Source: JAVBTR01 sp031556065 (GTDB lineage: Bacteria; Bacillota; Clostridia; Christensenellales; Aristaeellaceae). Taken from it: a stretch of 64,000 nt of DNA. The notes beneath the pieces are model-generated. The model did not search any database. It worked only from the letters and a program-made list of their open reading frames with translations, and was not told the origin of the DNA. The stretch is taken from the NCBI GenBank assembly GCA_031556065.1, contig JAVBTR010000024.1, positions 59,040 to 123,039 of the forward strand. The letters are read 5' to 3'. The translations under genes were made by a program, and so were the position numbers. Shown one piece after another: positions 34,401-43,066 of this stretch; positions within the stretch are counted from its first letter, which is position 1; every line of letters starts with the position of its first letter.

Positions 34401-35793
34401 CTTCGGCTGTATAGCCCAGTGAATCGGCAAAACTCTCCAAAAAGGAACCGCAGCCCGAGGAACAAGCCTCATTGAGTAAAACGGAGTTCACGGTGCCGTT
34501 TTTGAGCCTGATGCACTTCATGTCCTGCCCGCCGATGTCCAGCACACAATCAACATCGGGTTCAAAAAACGCTGCGGCAGTATAATGCGCAATGGTTTCT
34601 ACCTCGCCCTCATCCAGGCAGAAGGCAGATTTTAGCAGAGTTTCGCCGTAACCCGTTGCGCAGGAGCGCACGATATGCACATCAGCTGGCATCTCCATGG
34701 AAAGCGCTTTAACTGCACTTCGAACAGTTTCAATTGGGTTACCCTGATTGTTAGCATAAAAAGAGTAAAGCAGCTTGCCCTCTGTGTCGATCAGTGCGAG
34801 TTTGGTGGTGGTAGAGCCTCCATCGATACCCAAAAAGCAGTCTCCATGATATTCCTTCAAACACCCTCTAGTTACCTTTGCTTCCTCGTGCCGATGCATA
34901 AAGGCTTTATATTGTAGCTGGCTTTTGAATAGCACGGGCAAATGCTTAAGCCCATGTGTCAGCGTGACCCCTTTTTCTAAACGGTCCATTAGATGAGAGA
35001 GAGTCAAATTGCTGTCAGCGTCCAGCGCTGCGCCAAAGGCTGCAAATAGATGACTATTTTCAGGCATGATGGCTGTTTCCTTTGTCAAACCAAGCGTGCG
35101 AATGAATGCGTTTTGAAGCTCTGTCAAGAAATGCAGCGGTCCTCCTAAAAACGCCACATTCCCGCAAATAGGCTTGCCACAGGCAAGGCCTGATATGGTT
35201 TGGTTGACAACCGCCTGAAAAATGGAGGCTGCTAAATCTTCTCGTGATGCGCCCTCGTTGATAAGCGGCTGAATGTCACTTTTAGCAAACACACCGCAGC
35301 GGGCAGCAATGGGGTATATTTCACCATACTGCGAGGCCAGGTCGTTAAGTCCTGCGGCATCAGTCTTGAGTAAAGAGGCCATCTGGTCGATAAATGCGCC
35401 CGTGCCGCCCGCACACACACCGTTCATCCGCTGCTCAAGACCACCTTTAAAATAGATGATCTTCGCGTCCTCACCGCCCAATTCAATGGCTACATCCGTC
35501 TTGGGAATGTTGGCTTTGATTGCATTGGCGACCGCTGTCACCTCCTGAACAAAGCCTGCGCCTAACACCTTGGCCAGTTCCAGCGAGCCGGATCCCGTCA
35601 TGCAAACGGGTGGGTCACACAGGGGAAATTGTTTGCGCGCATCTAAAAGCAACTCGCACAGTGCCTCCTGAGTGTTGGCGCGGTGACGGCGGTATTCGCC
35701 ATATATCATTTGATTTTGCGCGTCGAGCAGTACCAGCTTAACGGTAGTGGAGCCAATATCAATGCCTGCGCGGTATGCTGTCATTGTCTTCAT
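31492..35793 (-). CDS. 2-hydroxyacyl-CoA dehydratase activase-like ATPase (large, two-ATPase form)
   Basis: Starting at MKTMTAYRAGIDIGSTT (35793, after AGAAGGAA) gives 1433 residues. Two BadF/BadG-type ATPase domains are present: GIDIGSTTVKLVLLD at the N-terminus and GIDGGSTTTKLALID near residue 325. Each has its own Gly-rich ADP-binding segments, such as IELGGEDAKI and LDIGGQDMKC. A Cys cluster (CEGCTNQCM) follows, then a long DUF2229-like and HgdB-like C-terminal part. Classical activators hydrolyse ATP to push an electron into dehydratases, but this long form is widespread in Clostridia and its client is unknown. No dehydratase subunits flank it. It lies 37 bp after the ABC exporter genes and may share their transcript. 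Confidence 0.88.
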   Translation of the reverse strand: MKTMTAYRAGIDIGSTTVKLVLLDAQNQMIYGEYRRHRANTQEALCELLLDARKQFPLCDPPVCMTGSGSLELAKVLGAGFVQEVTAVANAIKANIPKTDVAIELGGEDAKIIYFKGGLEQRMNGVCAGGTGAFIDQMASLLKTDAAGLNDLASQYGEIYPIAARCGVFAKSDIQPLINEGASREDLAASIFQAVVNQTISGLACGKPICGNVAFLGGPLHFLTELQNAFIRTLGLTKETAIMPENSHLFAAFGAALDADSNLTLSHLMDRLEKGVTLTHGLKHLPVLFKSQLQYKAFMHRHEEAKVTRGCLKEYHGDCFLGIDGGSTTTKLALIDTEGKLLYSFYANNQGNPIETVRSAVKALSMEMPADVHIVRSCATGYGETLLKSAFCLDEGEVETIAHYTAAAFFEPDVDCVLDIGGQDMKCIRLKNGTVNSVLLNEACSSGCGSFLESFADSLGYTAEDFAKEALFATAPLDLGTRCTVFMNSNVKQAQKQGASLKDIAAGLSYSVIKNALYKVIKLAEAQDLGKHIVVQGGTFHNKAVLRAFELLLEQDVVCPDISGIMGAFGAALLAQQRYEGQPTTTLSFEQITNLDYQAKTLHCEGCTNQCMLTVTRFPGGRRHVTGNRCEKGTGVELPKEIVPNAFDYKLKRLFDYQPLAKQDAPRGIIGIPRTLNIYENYPFWATLLKELGFHVKLSPLSSRYIYEKGMGSIPSESECYPAKLAHGHIQWLIDEGVSTIFYPCVFYENQEDSSSQNHYNCPMVIGNPENIVNNVEDIACGKARLLKPFLAFTNEKTAADRLATFFKEQFNIPHALTKKAATKAWSEQQAAKEDIHTFGQQALAWMEEHKRKGIVLAGRPYHIDPEINHGIAELIASYGMAVLTEDSIPAAYDPHTLRVTDQWVYHSRLYRAAEFVCTRKDLELIQLNSFGCGLDAITTDQVSEILKKANKLYTLIKIDEVNSLGAARIRIRSLLAAAKQREKGRIYVQAVGAPYKRAEFTEEMYDAGYTILAPNMSPLHFNIVEPVLRKYGYNVVILDSDTQSAIDVGLKFVNNDACYPSIITVGQLMDAVLSNKYDTNKIALAMTQTGGCCRASNYVGLLRRALDQVGLSHIPVLSINLNNMEKNSGFKITPPLLLDAMKALTLGDLLMRCLYRMRPYELIEGSANHLAEFWTIQSIDSLTSAHPKLSYTETCHALIEAFDNLPINTAVSKPRVGIVGEILVKYMPLANSHLVDLLESEGAEAVVPDMMDFFSFFMYNGVFAHEYLGKPWRTSATAQIGVSAINAIRKPAIKALKRSQHFTTPTTIHHIAKLAQPIISLGNQYGEGWFLTGEMAELLTTGISNIVCVQPFACLPNHLVGKGVIKKLRSMYPKANIVAVDYDPGSSEANQLNRLKLMLSIAQDTLSQMPCPEQAQLFFSQPTLAKLVYPNL

Positions 35794-35830
35794 ACGTTTT
35801 CCTTCTATCTGTATTGGTTGCAAATTACCC

Positions 35831-37660
35831 TTAAGCAACGTGTTCAAATTGACTATTGTATAAATCTGCATAGAAGCCGGCTTGGGCCATAAGCACATCA
35901 TGGGTGCCGCCTTCGATCACATCGCCATCCTTCATAACAAGGATCAAATCTGCATTGCGAATGGTGGATAGACGGTGTGCAATGATAAAAGAGGTACGCC
36001 CAACCATCAGCCGATCCATCGCTTCTTGAATCATTACCTCGGTGCGGGTATCCACAGAGGAGGTTGCCTCGTCCAGGATCAGCATGGGTGCATCTTTAAC
36101 CATGGCACGGGCAATGGTTATTAGCTGGCGCTGACCAACGGACAGGCTGGCGTTGTCATCCAAAACGGTATCATAGCCTTTTGGCAGTGTGCGGATAAAG
36201 TAGTCTAGACCTACCGCTTTGCATGCTGCGATCACTTGCTCCTTCGTTACGCCCTGTTTGCTATACACAATGTTTTCTAGAACGGTTCCTTCAAACAGCC
36301 ATGTGTCTTGAAGGACCATGCCGAATAAATCATGCACATTTTCACGTGTGAGCTGATGGACTGGCACCCCATCAATGCTGATTTGCCCATCGCTTAACTC
36401 ATAAAAGCGCATCAACAGATTGACCAGTGTGGTTTTGCCTGCGCCGGTGGGGCCAACAATGGCGATCTTTTGTCCTGGCTTAACCTTTGCCGTAAAGTCC
36501 TTAATAATGATCCGATCAGGATCATAACCAAACCGAACATGCTCAAAATCAATGCTTCCTTCTATATTGGATAGTTCAGCTGTTAGTTGGGATTCACTAA
36601 ACATTTCATCCTCCTTAAGAAAGCCAAAGACGCGTTCGCTGGCAGCAGCGGCGGATTGCAAGCTGGTGGCAGCCTGCGCCAGCTGCGTTAGAGGTTGGGT
36701 AAACAGGCGGATATAAAGCATAAACGCGACGATCACGCCAAAGCTGATGCTTCCGTTTAAGGCTAGCACTGCGCCAACAATACATACAACTACATAGCCA
36801 AAATTGCCTATGAAGCCCATCAGCGGCTGCATTAAGCCTGACATGAACTGCGATTTCCATGCGGAGTCGTACAGCCGAGCATTCATGCCGTCGAAGCTTT
36901 TCTTGGCAGCATCAACACCGTTATAGGCTTTCACAACGCTATGCCCGGTATAGCTTTCTTCGATATGCCCATTGAGGCTGCCAAGCTCTTGCTGTTGCCT
37001 CGCAAAATACTTTTGAGAACGGGAAATAATAGCCATCATCAGCACAAAACCAATAATTGTTGCAGCTATCCCTGCAAGCGTCATGGTAACATTGGTTATA
37101 AGCATCATAACAACCGCACCTAAAAGGGTGGTGATGGAGGAAACAAGACTGCTTAAGCTTTGCGTCAGGGATTGGCCAATGGTATCGACATCGTTTGTGA
37201 TTCGGGACATAATGTCACCATGGCTGGTGCTGTCAAAGTATCTTAGCGGTAAACGACTGATTTTGCTTGAGATATCGCCCCGCAGGCGCTGGGAGATACG
37301 CTGCGTCATATCAGACATCATAACACCCTGAATCAGATTGAATACGAACCCAAGCCCATAAAGTACCGCCAGGATAAGCGCCAGACGAACCACTCCGTCT
37401 GTATCGATCTGTCCTGTAAGTCCGTTTTTAATCAGATCAGTAATTTTAGAAAGGTAATCCGGGCCTATGACGTTTAGAACAGCGCCTGCTATAGCCAGGA
37501 TAACCGCAATGATCAATAAAGGAACGTAGCGCTTGCTATAGTCGATCAGCGTTTTCATTGATCCTGAGAAGTCCTTTGCTTTTTCGCCCCCGCCTATCGA
37601 ACCGCGCATTCCCCCACCCATGGGGCCGCCCATCTGAGAACCTTGTTTGTTATTTTGCAT
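35831..37660 (-). CDS. ABC exporter half-transporter (permease-ATPase), subunit with intact Walker B
   Basis: The start at 37660 (MQNNKQGSQMGGPMGGG) has GGAGG upstream and gives 609 residues. A Gly/Met-rich N-terminus precedes six membrane segments and an ATPase domain with VGPTGAGKTTLVNL (Walker A), LSVGQRQL (signature) and MLILDEATSSVD (Walker B with Glu). It overlaps the previous exporter gene by 11 bp, so the two form a heterodimeric multidrug or peptide exporter of the BmrCD/YfiBC type. Confidence 0.93.
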   Translation of the reverse strand: MQNNKQGSQMGGPMGGGMRGSIGGGEKAKDFSGSMKTLIDYSKRYVPLLIIAVILAIAGAVLNVIGPDYLSKITDLIKNGLTGQIDTDGVVRLALILAVLYGLGFVFNLIQGVMMSDMTQRISQRLRGDISSKISRLPLRYFDSTSHGDIMSRITNDVDTIGQSLTQSLSSLVSSITTLLGAVVMMLITNVTMTLAGIAATIIGFVLMMAIISRSQKYFARQQQELGSLNGHIEESYTGHSVVKAYNGVDAAKKSFDGMNARLYDSAWKSQFMSGLMQPLMGFIGNFGYVVVCIVGAVLALNGSISFGVIVAFMLYIRLFTQPLTQLAQAATSLQSAAAASERVFGFLKEDEMFSESQLTAELSNIEGSIDFEHVRFGYDPDRIIIKDFTAKVKPGQKIAIVGPTGAGKTTLVNLLMRFYELSDGQISIDGVPVHQLTRENVHDLFGMVLQDTWLFEGTVLENIVYSKQGVTKEQVIAACKAVGLDYFIRTLPKGYDTVLDDNASLSVGQRQLITIARAMVKDAPMLILDEATSSVDTRTEVMIQEAMDRLMVGRTSFIIAHRLSTIRNADLILVMKDGDVIEGGTHDVLMAQAGFYADLYNSQFEHVA

Positions 37661-39416
37661 TTTCAATTTCCTCCTTTGACAACTGTGACTGTGCAATTTC
37701 TAGATAAAGGGGGCAAGAGGCGAGCAATTCCCGGTGAGAGCCTTGACCTACAATTCTTCCCTCGTCCATCACAATGATCTGATCCGCGTTCATAATCGTC
37801 CCTACGCGCTGTGCAACAATCAAAGTGGTCGCGTTCTTAGCAGCCTTTCGCAGCGCTTGGCGAAGTGTTCGGTCTGTGCGGTAATCCAATGCAGAGAAAG
37901 AATCGTCAAACAGATAGATTTCGGGTTTTCGTAAGATAGCGCGCGCAATGGACAATCTTTGCTTCTGCCCGCCGGAAATGTTGGTACCGCCTTGAGAAAT
38001 GGCTGCATCATAGCTTTGCGGCATACTGAGCACAAAATCCTGCGCCTGGGCAACCTCGACCGCTTCTTCCATGTCCGCCTGATCGGGAGCACTGCGGCCA
38101 TTGTCGCCAAAGCACACGTTGCTCCGTACCGTCCCTGTGAACATAACAGCGCGTTGAGGCACATATCCCAATCGATTACGAAGCGCTTGCTGCGTATAAT
38201 CCTTGATATTGATCCCATCAATAAAAATCTCGCCCTCGGTAGCGTCATAAAAGCGGGGGATCAGATTGATGATGGAACTTTTGCCGCTGCCTGTCACACC
38301 TATAAAGGCCAGTGTTTGCCCTCGTTTGGCCTGAAAGCTCACATCGTTTAGCACATATTTCTCGGCACCAGGATATTTGAAGCTAACATGGCGAAATTCT
38401 ATTTCCCCTTGTTCAAAAAGCTCGGGATCCTGTATGGTACCATCTTCAATCGTTGCCTGTGTATTTAGGATTTCATTGATGCGCTTGGCTGATACGGATG
38501 CGCGGGGCCACATGATAAAAATCATGGTCAGCATCATAAAAGCCATCATGACTTGCATGGCATAGGAGGAGAACACGACCATATCTGAAAACAAGTTCAT
38601 TCGTGCCATTCCCGCCGCGTCACGAATCAGGAACACACCGACCCAGTAAATGGCGAGTGTGAGCCCCGATGTCATGAGCCGCATGGCAGGCTGCTGAATA
38701 GCCAACAGCCGATTCACAAATAAGTTGGTATGGGTCAGTTCTGCGTTTGCCTTATCAAACTTCTCTTCTTGGTAAGCCTCGGCATTATAAGCGCGTACGA
38801 CACGGATGCCTGTCAGATTCTCGCGAGAAATGCGGTTGATATTATCAGTGAATTTTTGTACCTTGCTAAACTTGGGAATAACCAGTGCCATAATCACCGC
38901 AAGCAAAAGAACAAGCGCCGCCACAAAAACAGCGGTGGTCAATGTCCAGTGCCAGCTCTTCCCGGATATTTTCATAATGGCCCATACCGCCAGAATCGGC
39001 GCTTTAACCAGGGCTTGCATGCCCATGGCGACAAACGATTGAATCTGTGTCACATCGTTTGTAGAACGGGTAATCAGGCTAGCGGTGGAAAAGCGCCCAA
39101 TTTCTTCCATGGAAAAAGACATCGTTTTCGCATATACCTTATCGCGCAGCCGCATGGATAAACCTGCCGCAATGCGAGCCACAAAGTACCCCACAATGAA
39201 GGCTGCAACCAAACTCCCCATTGCACATAACAGCATATATCCGCCTGCAAGCAAGATATCGCTCATTGTGCTGCCTTCCACTTGCAGCATTCTTGTTATT
39301 TCAGACATGTAATCGGGCAACTTTAAATCCAGCCAGACTTGTGCAATAATGAATAGTAAACTAACACCTGCGTAAAACCAATCGCGCTTTGATAGAAACC
39401 TAATGATCTTCAACAC
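37650..39416 (-). CDS. ABC exporter half-transporter (permease-ATPase), subunit with degenerate Walker B
   Basis: This 588-residue protein has six membrane segments and an ATPase domain: Walker A IGVTGSGKSSIINL, signature ISGGQKQRLS and Walker B IYLFDDSFSALD. The catalytic Glu after Walker B is Asp here, the sign of the inactive site in heterodimeric exporters. The partner is the overlapping gene downstream. A direct repeat resembling the sites before the efflux operon lies 73 bp upstream of its start, suggesting regulation by the two-component system at 39554-41259. Confidence 0.93.
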   Translation of the reverse strand: MLKIIRFLSKRDWFYAGVSLLFIIAQVWLDLKLPDYMSEITRMLQVEGSTMSDILLAGGYMLLCAMGSLVAAFIVGYFVARIAAGLSMRLRDKVYAKTMSFSMEEIGRFSTASLITRSTNDVTQIQSFVAMGMQALVKAPILAVWAIMKISGKSWHWTLTTAVFVAALVLLLAVIMALVIPKFSKVQKFTDNINRISRENLTGIRVVRAYNAEAYQEEKFDKANAELTHTNLFVNRLLAIQQPAMRLMTSGLTLAIYWVGVFLIRDAAGMARMNLFSDMVVFSSYAMQVMMAFMMLTMIFIMWPRASVSAKRINEILNTQATIEDGTIQDPELFEQGEIEFRHVSFKYPGAEKYVLNDVSFQAKRGQTLAFIGVTGSGKSSIINLIPRFYDATEGEIFIDGINIKDYTQQALRNRLGYVPQRAVMFTGTVRSNVCFGDNGRSAPDQADMEEAVEVAQAQDFVLSMPQSYDAAISQGGTNISGGQKQRLSIARAILRKPEIYLFDDSFSALDYRTDRTLRQALRKAAKNATTLIVAQRVGTIMNADQIIVMDEGRIVGQGSHRELLASCPLYLEIAQSQLSKEEIENAK

Positions 39417-39484
39417 TTAAAATAACCTCTCTTTGATTCATTTCTGTTACAGTGTACAATGCGTTCCTCAACCCACACGCAAAT

Positions 39485-39536
39485 AAAGCTCACATACACC
39501 TCAAAACCATCAACAGGTCAAGGGATATGTGAGCTT
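39485..39536 (-). terminator. Terminator-like hairpin that also contains a regulator-like repeat
   Basis: AAAGCTCACATA and TATGTGAGCTTT pair around a long loop 3' of the histidine kinase gene. The left arm includes CTCACATACACCTCAAAA (39489-39506), which resembles the 41345 site. Its reverse strand reads TGAGGTG-4 bp-TGAGCTT, an 11-bp-spaced direct repeat. Confidence 0.5.
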
Positions 39537-39553
39537 TATGGAGGGGGCGATAA

Positions 39554-40588
39554 TTAGTTTGCGTTTTGGGGAAGATTTACAGTAAAGGTCGAGCCTTTGC
39601 CGGGTTTGCTTGAAACGGCAATGGTTCCGCTATGCAGCTCCACAACGCGCTTGACCATGGTCAGGCCTAGGCCATTGCCATCCGTTGCGTGGGAGGTATC
39701 CTCCTGATAAAACTTTTCAAAAATACGATTCTGGGCATCCTGCGTGATACCAATGCCGTTATCGCTTACAATGACTTGCACACCGGAGTCGTTTTGGCGA
39801 AGGATTATGCGCACAAGCCCGCCTTCTCCAACAAATTTCAGGGCATTTCCGATGAGATTCTGCCACACTTGGCTAAGCAGCTCTTGGTTACCGTAAAAAT
39901 CCACCGCCTCAAGATCAATATCTAAATCCACCTTTTTTTCCGTCCAGGCGGCTTCCAGCATCAACAGGATTTCACGCAGCTGCTCATCCAGCGAGAAACG
40001 GGCTTTTTCAGTATTGATTTCTTGATTTTCTAATCTGGACAACCACAAAATATTACCTGTCATGGTGCTTAAGCGCTTGGTGCTTAAAAGTATTTTGTCT
40101 AAGTAAAAGTCACGCTTTTCCTGTGATAAAGTTCCATCTTGCAATAACATGGTATACCCCTCAATGGCGGCCAGAGGCGTTTTGAACTCATGAGAAACAT
40201 TTGAAACGAAGTCGTTGCGCAGGGTTTCCGTGTTTTGAAGCTCCTGTGTCATCACAGAAAAATTCTCTGCCATTTCTTGTACCTCAGTCACATGGCTTTT
40301 GATTTGCAAGCGGGCACCAAAGTTGCCTTTTGCCACTTCTTTAGTTGCTTCACTGATTGCTACAATGGGATTAACCAGGCCGCGTATGCTAAATCTGGCA
40401 AGGATCGTGCCGGTTACCATGCAGGGGATCATCATGATCAACACGATCCCCTCCCGGTTTTGTGTGTTTAGAAACCCTGCGCGAAACAGTGCCATTATGA
40501 TTCCGCCCACCAGCATCATGGTAATCGCAAAAGTAAGAAAAATGGTAATTGAAAAGGCTACGGCTAATCGAAAGGTGTGTCGTTTCAA
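39554..40588 (-). CDS. OmpR-partner sensor histidine kinase
   Basis: This 344-residue protein has two close membrane segments (about 8-32 and 48-70), a HAMP domain (ISEATKEVAKGNFGARLQ) and a HisKA domain with HEFKTPLAAIEGY. The ATPase part carries NLIGNALKF, DNGIGI and GNGLGLTMV. There is little extracellular sequence, as in intramembrane-sensing kinases that detect cell-envelope stress or peptide antibiotics. It overlaps the response regulator by ATGA. The neighbouring exporters are the likely targets. Confidence 0.93.
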   Translation of the reverse strand: MKRHTFRLAVAFSITIFLTFAITMMLVGGIIMALFRAGFLNTQNREGIVLIMMIPCMVTGTILARFSIRGLVNPIVAISEATKEVAKGNFGARLQIKSHVTEVQEMAENFSVMTQELQNTETLRNDFVSNVSHEFKTPLAAIEGYTMLLQDGTLSQEKRDFYLDKILLSTKRLSTMTGNILWLSRLENQEINTEKARFSLDEQLREILLMLEAAWTEKKVDLDIDLEAVDFYGNQELLSQVWQNLIGNALKFVGEGGLVRIILRQNDSGVQVIVSDNGIGITQDAQNRIFEKFYQEDTSHATDGNGLGLTMVKRVVELHSGTIAVSSKPGKGSTFTVNLPQNAN

Positions 40589-41259
40589 GATTTGCCCACC
40601 ACCTTGTAGCCAAGCCCCCGCACAGTCACGATTTCAAAATCCGGATTATCACGGAATCGTTCCCGTAAGCGGCTCACATGTACCTCCAGGGTATGTGGGT
40701 CGGCCTCCGAATCCATTCCCCAGATTTCATCCATGATTTGTCTGCGAGTAAAAATGCGGCCGATGCTTGACGCTAGTTTATATAGAAGGAAAAATTCTTT
40801 CTGATAGAGCGGCACATCTATACCGCTTACTGTGGCTGACATACAGTCATAGTCAAGAACCGTGCTACCCAAAACCAAGCGGCGGTCATTGATGATTTTT
40901 GCACGCCGTGACAGCGCAGCTACACGCCACAGCATTTCACGAATATCAATAGGTTTAACCATGTAATCATCTGTCCCGACGCGGAAGCCCTCCTGTTTAT
41001 CATTCATGCTGTCTTTTGCCGTAATCATTAGGATGGGCAGCGTGAAACCGGCCTCTCGAAGGGCGCGGGTCAATGCAAAACCATCCATGTGCGGCATCAT
41101 AATATCGCAGATGATGATATCAACATATTGATGATCCAATACCTCCAGCGCAGCTTCACCATCTGAGGCGGGCAGACTGTTATAGCCATTCTCGCTAAGC
41201 ACCGTACAATACAGTTCCCGAAGCTCCTTATCATCTTCCACTACAAGTACATTAAACAT
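40585..41259 (-). CDS. OmpR/PhoB-family response regulator
   Basis: The start at MFNVLVVEDDKELREL (41259, after GAGGTGAAAG) gives 224 residues. The receiver has Asp in IIICDIMMPHMDG and Lys in MVKPIDI. The winged-helix output ends VTVRGLGYKVVGKS. It probably binds the direct repeats at 41345-41398 in the divergent promoter region and the similar repeat at 39489, tying its own operon, the MacAB-like operon and the ABC exporter into one regulon. Confidence 0.93.
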   Translation of the reverse strand: MFNVLVVEDDKELRELYCTVLSENGYNSLPASDGEAALEVLDHQYVDIIICDIMMPHMDGFALTRALREAGFTLPILMITAKDSMNDKQEGFRVGTDDYMVKPIDIREMLWRVAALSRRAKIINDRRLVLGSTVLDYDCMSATVSGIDVPLYQKEFFLLYKLASSIGRIFTRRQIMDEIWGMDSEADPHTLEVHVSRLRERFRDNPDFEIVTVRGLGYKVVGKS

Positions 41260-41344
41260 TTCTTTCACCTCATTTGCGCCATTATACCAAGCAGGATGCG
41301 GCTTGTCTATCTGACGATATGTATATGCAGTATATCTCCTTACA

Positions 41345-41398
41345 CTCACACGAACCTCAAATTTTTAAAGATAGAAATTTTGAGGTTTGTGTGAGGTT
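41345..41398. promoter_or_regulatory. Palindrome with 11-bp-spaced direct repeats between divergent operons
   Basis: CTCACACGAACCTCAAA and TTTGAGGTTTGTGTGAG form a near-perfect 17-bp inverted repeat. Each arm, read outward, contains TGAGGTT followed 11 bp on by TGAG (TGAGGTT at 41381 and 41392). This spacing is typical for OmpR/PhoB-type regulator dimers. The block lies between the regulator start (41259) and the efflux operon start (41500). Confidence 0.6.
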
Positions 41399-41499
41399 GC
41401 GTTGAGAGCCATTTGAGGAACAGTTGTTATTCTGCTTATGAATCATGAAAGGAGTTATAAAGATGGATCGGATGAGAATAAAACTGGAGGGCATGAACC

Positions 41500-42387
41500 G
41501 TGACTAAGAAAAAAGGGAAAAAGACAATTATATGGGTCGTTATCCTGCTCCTGATCGCTGCGGTAGGTTATTTTATGCTTTCAACGCAGAGCAGTCGTGC
41601 GGGAGCCTATCTAACTGCGGAGAGTTATACCGGAAATATCAGCACGACATTTAGTTTTACTGGCAATACGGAAAGCTTGCATGAGCAGGCCATTGCTGCC
41701 CCTGTTGCCGCGACGGTAAAAGAGGTTTACATCAGCGCCAATGATACCGTGAAAGCGGATGCAAAACTCATGAAATTAGACGATGGTACTATTATACGTG
41801 CCGGGATTGCCGGTGAAATCGTTCGTTTGAACGTGCAAAAGGATGATGTGGTTTCCGTGGGGCAGGAACTGGTTAAGGTGATGACGGTTGACAAATTGCA
41901 AGTCAGGATTGCCATTGATGAATATGATGTGGCAGCCATTACGCTTGGCAAGCATGTAGATGTGACAATCAACGCATTGGATGTAACCTGCGATGGTGTA
42001 ATCGTTAGCTTTGACAAGGATGCCAGCACATCGAGCCAGCTTTCATCCTACGCCGCAGTCATTACACTGGATGCGCCGGAAAACGCTCTGCCCGGAATGC
42101 AGGTTGAAGTAAAAATGCTCAACCAATCGGCACAGGGTGTTGTGCTTTTGAATATGGACGCAGTACAGTTTGATGCGCAAAACAAAGCCTACGTTTTGAC
42201 ACGTGGAACCAGCGAAGAATATGCCACGCAGTATATTGAAACGGGTATCAGCGATGGTTCATTTATCGAGGTGACTTCAGGCCTTAAAAGTGGGGCGACC
42301 GTTTACTATAAGCCGACGGCGACTGAAGCATCCATGATGATGGGCGGTATGGGAGGCATGGGAGGCGGGATGAGAAATGGCCAATGA
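41500..42387 (+). CDS. MacA/HlyD-like membrane fusion protein
   Basis: This 295-residue protein is anchored by an N-terminal membrane segment (TIIWVVILLLIAAVGYFML). A lipoyl/barrel-sandwich region follows (VAATVKEVYISANDTVKADA, then GIAGEIVRLNVQKDDVVSVG) and then a beta-barrel. The C-terminus is Gly/Met-rich (MMMGGMGGMGGGM). In Gram-positive cells such proteins couple a MacB-like ABC transporter to extracellular substrates. It overlaps the ATPase gene by 11 bp. Confidence 0.9.
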   Translation: MTKKKGKKTIIWVVILLLIAAVGYFMLSTQSSRAGAYLTAESYTGNISTTFSFTGNTESLHEQAIAAPVAATVKEVYISANDTVKADAKLMKLDDGTIIRAGIAGEIVRLNVQKDDVVSVGQELVKVMTVDKLQVRIAIDEYDVAAITLGKHVDVTINALDVTCDGVIVSFDKDASTSSQLSSYAAVITLDAPENALPGMQVEVKMLNQSAQGVVLLNMDAVQFDAQNKAYVLTRGTSEEYATQYIETGISDGSFIEVTSGLKSGATVYYKPTATEASMMMGGMGGMGGGMRNGQ

Positions 42388-43066
42388 TTTTTTCGCCATG
42401 AAGGATATTGTGAAACAGTATTTTATCGGCGGCGAAACGCAGACCATCCTCAAACATATCAATCTTGACATCGAGGAAGGTGAGTTCCTGTCCATCCTCG
42501 GCCCTTCCGGCAGCGGTAAATCCACCATGATGAACATTATTGGCTGCCTGGATACGCCTACCAGCGGCGAATATGTGCTTCGCGGCAGAAGCATCGGTGA
42601 GCAAAGTCAGCATCAATTGGCACAAATTCGTTGCCACGAAATCGGTTTTATCTTTCAATCGTTTCAGTTGCTCCCACGGTTGGATGCCATGAAAAATGTG
42701 GAGCTGCCGCTCGTTTATGCTGGTGTCAGTCAAAAAGAAAGAAGTAAATGTGCCCGGCAAATGCTGGAAAAGGTAGGTTTGTCGGATCGCATGCACCACT
42801 ATCCCAATCAGCTTTCCGGCGGGCAGCAACAGCGTGTGGCCATTGCGAGGGCCTTGGCCACGAACCCATCCATCTTGCTTGCAGATGAACCCACCGGAGC
42901 GCTTGATCAAACAACGGGCAAGCAAGTGATGGAACTGTTTGAAGCCATCAACAAAGAAGGCCGCACGGTGGTGATGATTACCCATGACCTTGGCATTGCC
43001 AAGCACGCTAAGCGCATTGTTAACATCCTAGACGGAAGATTGTCGGAAGGAGTGTCGAACTTATGA
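42377..43066 (+). CDS. MacB/LolD-like ABC transporter ATP-binding protein
   Basis: This 229-residue ATPase has Walker A GPSGSGKSTMMNIIG, Q-loop FIFQSFQLLPRLDA, signature LSGGQQQRVAIARAL, Walker B ILLADEPTGALD and switch His in VVMITHDL. It works with the permease that follows; the start codon of the latter overlaps its stop by four bases. Export of antimicrobial peptides or macrolide-like drugs is the usual role of this family. Confidence 0.95.
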   Translation: MANDFFAMKDIVKQYFIGGETQTILKHINLDIEEGEFLSILGPSGSGKSTMMNIIGCLDTPTSGEYVLRGRSIGEQSQHQLAQIRCHEIGFIFQSFQLLPRLDAMKNVELPLVYAGVSQKERSKCARQMLEKVGLSDRMHHYPNQLSGGQQQRVAIARALATNPSILLADEPTGALDQTTGKQVMELFEAINKEGRTVVMITHDLGIAKHAKRIVNILDGRLSEGVSNL

